Shown here piece after piece: positions 1 to 8,900 of a DNA stretch of 64,000 bases. The notes under the pieces were generated by a model. The model ran no database searches, had not been told where the DNA came from, and saw only the letters and a program-made list of their open reading frames with translations. Source of the DNA: Cafeteria roenbergensis (lineage: Eukaryota > Sar > Bigyra > Bicosoecida > Cafeteriaceae). Where the stretch lies: the NCBI GenBank assembly GCA_008330645.1, contig VLTN01000002.1:1-64000 (forward strand). Reading direction: 5' to 3'. A program made the position numbers and the translations under genes. Positions within the stretch are counted from its first letter, which is position 1. The number at the start of each line of letters is the position of its first letter.

Positions 1-826
1 CCGCCTCACACGCCGGCCCGCGACAGGAGCACGACGCCCCGACGCATCATCGCTATCGCCGCCTCCCGTGCCGCCACCTGCCCGTGACGCCCCGCGCGGC
101 CAGTCGCGCGGCAAAACGGCCGACCATCGCACTCACGTCGTCCGTAGCCTCCAGGTCGGCGCCCCGGTCCAGCAGCAGCTCCACAGTGTCCTTGTGGCCA
201 CCAGATGCGGCAAAAACAAGCGCCGTAGAGCCATCCTGCGACCCAGCAGGCCCGCACGTCACCGCACCTCGTCGCGGCATCGCTCCCCTGCCGACGTCCC
301 CCCCACGGCCAGCGCCGCCTCACACGCCGGCCCGCGACAGGAGCACGACGCCCCGACGCATCATCGCTATCGCCGCCTCCCGTGCCGCACCTGCCCGTGA
401 CGCCCCGCGCGGCCAGTCGCGCGGCAAAACGGCCGACCACCGCACTCACGTCGTCCGTAGCCTCCAGGTCGGCGCCCCGGTCCAGCAGCAGCTCCACAGT
501 GTCCTTGTGGCCACCAGATGCGGCAAAAACAAGCGCCGTAGAGCCATCCTGCGACCCAGCAGGCCCGCACGTCACCGCACCTCGTCGCGGCATCGCTCCC
601 CTGCCGACGTCCCCCCCACGGCCAGCGCCGCCTCACACGCCGGCCCGCGACAGGAGCACGACGCCCCGACGCATCATCGCTATCGCCGCCTCCCGTGCCG
701 CACCTGCCCGTGACGCCCCGCGCGGCCAGTCGCGCGGCAAAACGGCCGACCACCGCACTCACGTCGTCCGTAGCCTCCAGGTCGGCGCCCCGGTCCAGCA
801 GCAGCTCCACAGTGTCCTTGTGGCCA
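1..826. repeat. Tandem 313-bp repeat (ankyrin exon plus intron)
   Basis: Units begin at 1, 315 and 628. Each holds one 99-bp ankyrin exon plus about 214 bp of intron. Units differ by about a one-base indel and one substitution over more than 300 bp. The third copy diverges at 827, within exon 2, so exon 2 keeps the array sequence in its C-terminal half but has its own N-terminal half. The array runs off the left edge. Confidence 0.95.
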
Positions 827-1178
827 TGCTCTGCCGCCACGATCAGCGCCGTGACGCCATTCTGCGAGGCCACGAGCCATCAACAACCGCAGCCGTCACG
901 GCGTAGCACCGGAGACCCGATCGCCACCGCGGTCCACGGCGAGCCCCTGTCGCCCGTGCACGGTCTGCCTCGAAGGCAGCAGTCTCGCCTAGTGGGAGAG
1001 AGAGGCAGGACTGGCTGCACTACACGCCGTGACAACGAGCGCTCACGTTTGCGTGGTTTTTCCGGTTCACCGGCGCGCCCGCATCGAGCAGCCTGCTGGC
1101 CTCGGCAGTGTTCCCGGCCTTCGCCGCCTCCCAGAGCGCACTTGTCATTGCACGTTCATCCATAGCAGGGGTGGCCAT
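1..1178 (-). CDS. Ankyrin-repeat protein, one repeat per exon (partial, 3' end outside window)
   Basis: Exons read on the minus strand are 1047-1178, 763-861, 450-548 and 137-235; the gene continues past the left edge. Exon 1 (44 aa) starts at ATG 1178 and carries a capping ankyrin helix pair (ALWEAAKAGNTAEASRLLDA). Exons 2-4 are each exactly 99 bp, phase 0, and each encodes one 33-aa ankyrin repeat with the TALxxAAxxGHxDxVELLLDRGADL pattern. Exons 3 and 4 encode the same peptide. Introns (185, 214, 214 bp) start GTGAG and end CGCAG. Ankyrin repeats are protein-binding scaffolds; the partner is unknown. Alternative in-frame starts are ATG 1163 and 1148. The exon model is strong because phase, length and splice sites all agree; total repeat number is unknown. 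Confidence 0.85.
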
Positions 1179-2774
1179 AGTGTCTGATGCGCCGGGTGGC
1201 GGGCGGGCCCTGGTTGGGAGCTGCGGATCGGGCCGGAATTGTTGCAGAGCCTGACAGCCACACCGTTCGCTTTGGCTCAGGTCCGAGACTGTAAAGCGGC
1301 GCAGTTTCCGTGCACTGGTCAGCCAACCGCCCCGCGGCCCGGCAAGCAGGATGCGGCGAGAATGTTGGGTAGCGGGTTGGGCTCATATTGGCCCACAGAC
1401 GTAGGTTATACCCCGACAAAACAGACAAGCCATGTGGCATCGTCGCGACACTCGCTTGGGCCACGCGGCTTCCCCATGGCGTGTTGGGGGCGCCCCCGGC
1501 GTGACTCAGAGGGTCCTGATCCCTAGTCTTTCCGCCTGCCTACATTGGCTGCCAGCACGTGCAGCTCTCCGGCAAGGCGCGCGCAGCGTGCGCTTCGCTT
1601 TGCCTGCCGTGCCGTGCAAACGTTCGCACAGCACTCCAGGGCCCGTTGCGGTCGGCTTTGAGGTGGTGCGAGAAAGTACAGCCGCGCTCGTGACCCGCCC
1701 GCCCATCCCGCGGCAGGCTGGGAGGTGGCTTGCGAGGCTTCAGTGCCCCAGTCTCCGATCTGGGCACTGCCACTCCAAGCCCGCTGGCGCCGGACACCCA
1801 ACAGGTGCCCATTTGGCCACTGCCTTGTGCATAACTTCAATGTCCCAGGCACACACACACCAGGGCTTATCGGAGGCGTTGTCGGGCACGAGCGTGATGT
1901 TGGGGCCAAACGAAGAAGTTGTGGTTCGTGTACCACCAACCCTCAGCACTTGGCCTCTGGGGAGAACTGCGCGGCATCAAAAGCTGAAAGGCTGCTTCCC
2001 AGCTGGCGTCGCGGGCTTTGCTTTCGAGGTCGGGCGACGCAGCGCTCTTTAAGGACCTGCAGAGATTTTGCTCCACCAAACGGCACAGCGTTGTGGAGAT
2101 GCCCTTGGGCCACTCAGCTCTCAAGTGAATGCAGATAGAGTCGACATCACGACGCTGCGTGCGCGAGACGCTCTCCGTGCAGCCAACAGGGCGCGCGCCG
2201 CCGCTTCTCGGCCCGCCCCCAACAGCACCATCCGCAGCCGTCTGCGAAAGAAGCAGACTGCGGAAAGCCGTCGTGCGGCGCGTTTGTGAAGCCTGCTCCT
2301 GCGGCTCACGTGAGGCCGAGCCCGGTCTCCCAACTGGAGCATCTCCCAACTGTCACGGCGCGGAGCCAGAGGCGAACGTCGCCCCCTGGCGGCCCGCGCA
2401 GCGGCGGAGGAGGCTCAGGGAGAGCCGCCGAGGGCAAGGAGGGCACGATTGTGTGAAGACTGGGCCACCGCGCCTATGTTCCGTGTCAGCAGCGTGCTGC
2501 GCGGAGCAGGCTATTCCGACGCAGCAGAACCAGCTATGGGGGGCCACGCCACCCGCTTTGGTTTCTCACTGAATCGGCTGGGCGCTGCCCTAAATCCCTG
2601 GCGCGCAAGGCTTGATGCCTGGCCGCGCCCTCGCACGTTGCAGCGCAGGTGTGTGGCTCGAGTGAGTGCTGGGCAACACCCTTCAAGACCCGGTCTGCAC
2701 CATTTGAAGCAATGCTGCGGGCGAGTGCCTGCCAACCGTCCGTCACTCGCGCTCGCAAAGCCCTCATGGGGCAC
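1179..2774. other. Intergenic region, no confident gene
   Basis: This 1.6-kb stretch lies upstream of the ankyrin gene and downstream of eS28. Several reading frames of 70-200 codons are open on both strands, but none has a recognisable motif and none is linked by GTGAG/CGCAG splice sites. Minus-strand frames between about 1740 and 2180 look slightly more protein-like than the rest; they may be decayed coding sequence. A short CA tract lies near 1850-1862. Confidence 0.5.
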
Positions 2775-3673
2775 TCAGCGAAGCCGGCGGGCCTCACGCT
2801 CCCACTCAAGGAGCGTCAGGGTGTCTCCCTCGCGGACTGGGCCCTTGACGTTGCGGATGATGGAGCGCTTGGTGTCGTCCATGAACTCCACGCGGACCTG
2901 GGTCACGTTGCCAGTGCTGCCAGTGCGGCCGAGCACCCTGCGAGTGAGGAAACAGCGGCGCGGAGCAAAGGAGCATCAACCATGGAATTGCGCAGATGAG
3001 ACAGCGACAGCGCGCTCCCGCCACAGCCACTTGCTCGTGGCAAGCAAGGGCGCGCAATCGCCTGAGCGCTCCGGCCCGACTGCCCGCGGCTTCAATGAAG
3101 CCTCCCTTCCCCTAACAGACACACTGCCGACCAAGCACGCTTGCACAGTCCCCAAGCCTACTCCCTTGCCACACCAACACCCGAACCCCGGAAGCCCTCG
3201 GCCCAATGTTGGGGCAGTCATTGAGTGCGCGCAAGCACCGCTGCTGGTGTCTCGATGCCGACCATGGCCTGGCTCACTTGATCACCTTGGCGAGCTTCAC
3301 AGGGACCTCCTGCGAGCGAAACAGAGCAAGAGAACGGCGATGGCGCAAGCGGGGTCTTTTGGGCCTCGGAGCGCAAGGCGCTCGGCGCTCGCTTCAGCCA
3401 GAACGCAAAGGCGGCTCCGACTCCAGTCGCTGTCAGGCCTCCCGCCGCCTCGAGAGCAGGCATCGTCTCTCTCTGGCCCCGCTGCCACGACCAACGTCCC
3501 CGAGCCCCCCACGCCCGGCCGCGCGGCGGGTCTCCGGCGCCCCGGGCGGCGACCAAGGGGCGTGGGCGTCCGTCGCAAGCGCCAGGTGCAGAGCAGCGAG
3601 GCTGATGCCCGCGCCTCGGCTCGCCCTCCCGCGGCCAGGCCGCCGGCAGGCGCGGGGCTCGTCCGCTCACCAT
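2775..3673 (-). CDS. RPS28: 40S ribosomal protein eS28 (RPS28)
   Basis: Small-subunit protein near the mRNA exit channel. Exons on the minus strand are 3671-3673, 3278-3309 and 2775-2937, giving 65 aa. The coding part of exon 1 is only the ATG, followed at once by GTGAGC. Exon 2 encodes [11 protein letters not shown] and exon 3 begins VLGRTGSTG and ends [10 protein letters not shown], the signature C-terminus of eS28. The family is usually 62-69 aa, so the length fits. Introns are 361 and 340 bp with CTCGCAG acceptors. The start rests on the first exon being ATG alone; it yields MEVPVKL, in line with eS28 N-termini. It is divergent from the EF-hand gene at 3991. Confidence 0.9.
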
Positions 3674-3990
3674 TCTGCTTGTGAAATCGGCGTTGCCGAG
3701 GGGGGGTTCCGACCGAGCAGGTGGGACCGGGGTGGGATCGGGGGCCGGCAGGCCGTGATGGCCGGCGAAGCTGACGTCGGCGCGCCCTTTCCTGGCCAGA
3801 AGCGGCGGCGCTCTGCAGCCGAGGCGCTCTGGCCACCCGCCGGTCAGCAGCGCGGCAAGGCTGCGCGCGCGCCCACGCGGCGCCTCCCGTGGCTGCGCCC
3901 CTCGGTCAGGCCCCGCTACCGCCCGCCCTGCCCTTTCGCCGACTGCGCGTGCTTGCAGCCTGCGCTTGTCGGGGCCCGCCTGCCTTTTGA
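3674..3990. promoter_or_regulatory. Putative shared promoter of eS28 and the EF-hand gene
   Basis: These 317 bp separate two divergent start codons. The sequence is GC-rich, without a clear TATA element. A bidirectional promoter is inferred only from arrangement. Confidence 0.4.
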
Positions 3991-5451
3991 ATGGCGTCTG
4001 GGATGCGAGGAGTTGCCGGCTCGGCCGCTGACGGCTATGTGGCCTCAGGAAGCAACGTCCTTCGGGGCGGCAAGCGGGTGTTCCAAAGCCGCACCCTGGA
4101 TGGCGGCTGGTACGAGGACCGGGAGGCGCCTGGGTTCTCGGGCGTGCGCCCCGAGGCCCGGACTGAGGAGCAGGCCCGCCAGGCAGCCGTTACGGGGCGA
4201 GTGATTCCCAAGTATGGCGCCGCAATTCTCGATGCGGAGGAGCGGGCCGCGAGGGCTGTGCGGTACGACCCCAAGAACACTGTCGCACCAGACACGTATG
4301 CCCGGCCTGCGGACTGGCGCTCGACGGCTGCGGCGTCGTTCCGGCCGTCCGGCGTCGGCCCCGACGCCGACCTCGTCGCCACCAGCTCCACGTTCCACCC
4401 TAAGCACCACGAAATGGTTGCAGATGCCGCGCGCGCAGCGGACTATCGCGCGAGGTGGCTCAACCACGACGGGGGAGGACACCAGCTCCGGTTCCGCACC
4501 GTTGCGGAGGACTCGCTGGCCAGCGCCGTGCACCCCAGGTTCCGGGCACAGACTACGCGCACGCTGCCTGGCGTCCCCAAGTCGGTGGAGAGTCTGCGCT
4601 CCGTGCTCTTGGCGGGAAAGGGGCTGATGGCCCTTGTGCTGCTGCGAAGGGCATTTGCCGCGATGGACGACAGCGGAGACGGCGCGCTCAGCCGCGAGGA
4701 GCTGCAAGTCGGGCTCGCCGACCTTGGCGCGAAGCTCAGCGTGGATGAGTTCAACGAGCTCTTCCGCTTCCTGGACGCGGACAAGTCAGGCGGGGTGTCT
4801 TGGCCCGAGCTCGTGGCGGTGCTGACTGGCAGGCTGCGCACGCCCGCTGGGGCCGGGGCGCGCAGCTCCGGGCCAAGCCTTGCGGCATCAACGGTTGCCC
4901 GCGCCGCTCCTGTGCTGTCGACAACACGGGCGGCGGTCGTGGCGGCGGCCTGGGAAGCCATCGCGGCTCGAGGCGACGTGGCCGCGGCCACTGGCAGCGT
5001 GCCCGTCCGCTGGCTGCGCGCCCAGGCAGACCTCCACTCGTTTCCGGACGTCAAGATGGGTTCGATGGACCCTGATTCGCTGGCAACCTTGCTGTTCGAG
5101 TCAACGACGCCTGAGCCGGGAGCGCCCTCGGGCGCAGGCGAAAGCGGGGTCGACGCTGCGGCGTTTGAGCTCCTTCACCGCGCATGGTCGCCCATGGTAG
5201 GGCTCGACGACGAATTTGCCGGCATTGTGGCGGCCTTGTGGCGAGTCTCGGTCCCGGGCGCGGGGGCTGCAGCTGGCCCCGCGTCTGGCGCCTCGGTGTG
5301 CAAAGTGCTCGTGACGCACGCACGAACCGGCCGCAAGACTGTCGAGGACGTGCCCATGGGCCCGTTTTTCGACCGCTCTGACAAGGCTGACATCGTTCGG
5401 CGGCTTCGCAGCATGGGGATTGAGGCTGCGACAGTGTCCCTGGACTTTTAG
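3991..5451 (+). CDS. Two-EF-hand calcium-binding protein, calcyphosin-like
   Basis: Single-exon protein of 486 aa. A canonical EF-hand pair lies at about residues 215-280: loop 1 DDSGDGALSREE and loop 2 DADKSGGVSWPE both keep acidic or hydroxyl residues at positions 1, 3 and 5 and Glu at 12, so both should bind calcium. The N-terminal 200 residues lack a known domain but contain repeated short aromatic and proline motifs of the kind seen in axoneme-associated proteins. The C-terminus has a conserved-looking GPFFDRSDKADIVRRL segment. No signal peptide or membrane segment is seen. A ciliary role is inferred from the calcyphosin-like EF-hand spacing and from cilium genes elsewhere in the window; a cytosolic calcium sensor is equally possible. 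Confidence 0.8.
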   Translation: MASGMRGVAGSAADGYVASGSNVLRGGKRVFQSRTLDGGWYEDREAPGFSGVRPEARTEEQARQAAVTGRVIPKYGAAILDAEERAARAVRYDPKNTVAPDTYARPADWRSTAAASFRPSGVGPDADLVATSSTFHPKHHEMVADAARAADYRARWLNHDGGGHQLRFRTVAEDSLASAVHPRFRAQTTRTLPGVPKSVESLRSVLLAGKGLMALVLLRRAFAAMDDSGDGALSREELQVGLADLGAKLSVDEFNELFRFLDADKSGGVSWPELVAVLTGRLRTPAGAGARSSGPSLAASTVARAAPVLSTTRAAVVAAAWEAIAARGDVAAATGSVPVRWLRAQADLHSFPDVKMGSMDPDSLATLLFESTTPEPGAPSGAGESGVDAAAFELLHRAWSPMVGLDDEFAGIVAALWRVSVPGAGAAAGPASGASVCKVLVTHARTGRKTVEDVPMGPFFDRSDKADIVRRLRSMGIEAATVSLDF

Positions 5452-5911
5452 TTTTCTTGGCTTTGGGATGAGTGCGTCGAGCTTGCCCGTCGTTCGCACT
5501 CGCAAGCGTGGTCCTTCACCCTCTGCCTGGGGCTCTTGCATGCGCACGCTGCGCACAGACACGTGCGCCAACCGAAACGGCTGGCTGCGGGCGCGCAGGG
5601 CGCGAACCTCTGCCCGCCTTGAAGAAAATATACACGATTCTGCCCGATGCCAGCAGCAACCGCGGGGGAACCACCGGTCCTGGCCGCGGAGTGGACCGGC
5701 GGGCTTCCTGACGCCCTGCCAGCAGCGGCTCCCCGCCTCACGCTGGAGCAGGCCTCCTACCCCTGCCTTCGCGCGCCTTGGCCACGCCTCAGCCTGTCCG
5801 TGCGCGCTCGAGTGCGGGCGGGTTCGCCGGGTGCAGCGCTGTCTCCGGCCCAGCCCGCTCGGCTGGTTGCCAGGCCCACCAAAGGCACTGTTCCTGCCGT
5901 TAAGTCCGTGA
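5452..5911. other. Intergenic region between EF-hand and LRR genes
   Basis: These 460 bp lie between two plus-strand genes. No motif, RNA gene or supported exon is seen; the region presumably holds the 3' end of the EF-hand transcript and the promoter of the LRR gene. Confidence 0.5.
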
Positions 5912-8900
5912 ATGTCGGCTGCTGCGCACGGGGGGAGCAGCCCCGCAGGCTGCGGAGACCCAGGGGCCGAAGCCCCATGGCTTGCGCCCTCTCCAGCTGA
6001 ATCGCTGCTCTCTGACGACGACAATGACAGCGGGTCTGGCGGCCTGTCGAGGACAGCGAGCAGCGAAGAGGACTCTGACGAGGGCAGTGAAGCCGCCCCG
6101 GGCCCTGGGGCGGCAGCAGTGGCAGCGGCAGCAACGGCGGAGACGCAGGTCGCTGCTCCGCTGCCCGAGCCGACGGCAAACCCGGCGCGAGCGCCCAGAC
6201 TGCTTGAGCGAGTGATTCGCCGGGGCAGCTTCGTGGGCCACCCGAACGCTTCGGACTGCTCTGGCACGGCCGAGGTCGTGCTTCGCGGGGACGAGCTGTG
6301 GCTTCGCGTGGCGCGTTTGCGCTGCGCAGCGGCGTCGTCTGGGACGGAACTGTTTCTCTACACCAGCCCCAGGCCGCGCCCCATTGCCGTCGCCGACTTG
6401 GAGCAGGAGGGGCCTCGCGTACCCCTTCCCGGGACCGGGAGCAGCGGAGTCGAGGAGGTCATGCCAAGGCTGATGCTGGTGCCGACGGCCGAGATTCGCC
6501 GTGGCCCGCCAGCAACAGACCCTGGCGTGCACTGGCGGGATATGGCGTCGGTGTTCATTTGCCGCCCCGGCCAGAGACTGCTGCTGCAAGGTGGGGACGT
6601 TCCCACCGCGGTGTTTGGCTATTGCACTCTCCAGCAGGTGAGCGTTCGCGAGGCTGCGGCGGCCCGGGGCGTCGTGCCCGCTCCCTCGGGCACCGTCGCG
6701 GGCGAGCCCAAGGCATCCCCGGAAGAGACCAAAGCCAGCGGCATGCCAGCCGCGGCGGGATCAAAGCTGGTTGGAAAGAGCTGGGCCGAGCTGGGCGAGC
6801 TGGCCCGGGCGACGTTCAGGCACGCGTCCAAGTCCTGGCGACGGGGCACGTTCGATTTTCGAGAATTCAAAGCGGCGCTGCGCGATCTGGGAGTGCAAAT
6901 GACAGAAGCCAGAGCGTGGCTGTGGTTTCAAACGGCCGACGCGAGCGGCAACGGCGCTCTCGAGTGCTCGGAGCTGCAGACGGCGTTTCGAATTTTGCAA
7001 CTCCTTGCGTCCCCTGCGCGCCACCTTCCGTGGGACTCGTACTTCGCCTTCGACTCGGACCCGAAGGATCACTCAACGCGGTTTCGCCCCGGAAAGGTCG
7101 ATGTGGTCGCGTTTCACGGCATCTGCAGAGCTTACGGCCTGCGTGTCAGCCTGGCCAAGGCGGAGGCCGTGTTTCAGAAGCTTGACCCCGCAGGAAAGCT
7201 GCGAGTGCCGTACAGAAAGTTCTTCGACGGCTTCGCGACCTTGCTCGACCCGCGGTTCGAGCTCACTCGGCGAGGGATTAACCCCCGCCAGCTTCCGGCA
7301 GGGCTCCCCAGAAACCCCCGCGAGGCAGCGCGCGTGGTCATCTCCGAGGAAGAGGCTCGGCTTGTTGTCCAGGTCCAGCAGGCAGCCGCGGCAGCTGCTG
7401 CCGATCGCAAGGCAGAGCGCCAGGAGCACGAGCTGCTCAGCAAGGGCGCATGGGTCCGCCGGCAAATGGAGTACCGCAAGGCGAAGCGGGCAGCCGCACT
7501 GCGGGAGCGCGCTGGTCAGCGAGCCAAGGAGCGTGAGCAGCAGTCAAGTCACCAAATTCGATCCGCAGAGCTCCAGCTGCGGCGCCTCGTCGCTGAGAAA
7601 CGAGGCGCGCTCCGACGCGCAGCAGCGCTGGAGCAAGCCGAGGATGTTCGAGGCAGGGTGGAGGCGAAGGCTGCTCTCGTGGCATCGCACGGGTTGGACC
7701 GCGTCCTGCTTTCGGGCCGAGGTCTGACACACCTTCCTCACGGCCTGTGGGTCGACCCTGACGCAGCGGCTCTGCTTCCCAGTGTGCTGCTGCTCGACGC
7801 GTCGCGAAACGCACTGAGAACGCTGCCCGGGTTGAAGCTGTTCGCTCAGCTGGAAGCGCTTCGCAAGCTTGACGTCAGCTCCAACTGCTTGACGTCACTG
7901 CCCGCCGCCATTAGCTGGTGTGCTCGGCTGCAGATTCTCAACGCGTCAGCAAACGTCCTGGAGGGCGTCCCCGCGGAGCTGGGCAGCCTCGGGGAGCTGG
8001 TGAGCCTCGACCTGTCGAGCAACCGGCTTCGTGCGCTTCCCGCGGAACTGGCAGCTCTGTCGCTGCTCCGGTCACTCCGCCTGGATGGCAATGAGTTGCG
8101 GTCGCTCCCGGACGGCCTCGGCGAGCAGTGCGGCGCGCTGGCGCGCCTGTCGTTGCACTCCAACCTGCTCGGGTCCCTCCCAGAGTCGCTCGCTTCCTGC
8201 ACAGCGCTGACGGAGCTGGACGTCTCCTGGAACAAACTTCGCCGCCTTCCACCAGGTATGGGCTCCCTTGAGAGGCTCCGCCGCCTGGTTGCGTCGCACA
8301 ACGAGCTCGTCGAGCTGCCTCCGCTCTTGGGCAGTTGCTCGTCGCTGGAGGCACTTTGGGTCGAGCACAACGGCTTGACCAGGCTGCCTGACAGCATCTG
8401 CCAGATGAGCCGACTTGCCAGCCTCAGGGCCTCCCACAACCGCCTGAGCCGGCTGCCAGCAGACCTCGGTGACTGCCAAAGCCTTTTGGAGCTCACCGCA
8501 CGGCACAACCTGCTCGAGGGACTGCCGGGGTCGCTTGGGAGAATGGCCGACCTCCAGATGGCGGATCTGGCACACAACCGGATCAGCGCCATCCCTGGCA
8601 CCATTGGGGGATGCCGCAGCCTGCGGCACCTGTCGCTCGCACACAACCGGGTCGGCCAGGCTGGAGGCGACCCGCTGCCGCCCTCGTTCCCGTCGCTGGC
8701 CTCGCTGGAGGTGCTGGACCTGTCACGCAACCGCATCGAGCGTCTGGGGCCGGTCATTGGGATGCACTCCACCCTGGCTCAGCTGGTCCTGGAGGGGAAC
8801 CTGCTCTCCGAGCTACCAGACGAGCTTGGACAGACTGCGTCGCTCGTGGAGCTTTGCGTCGCAGGAAACATGCTGACGCAGCTGCAAGACGCGGTCTGCG

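Noticed and set aside
2449-3684. 411-codon plus-strand frame across the eS28 locus
   Set aside because: Low-complexity, antisense to eS28 exons and introns, and no domain.
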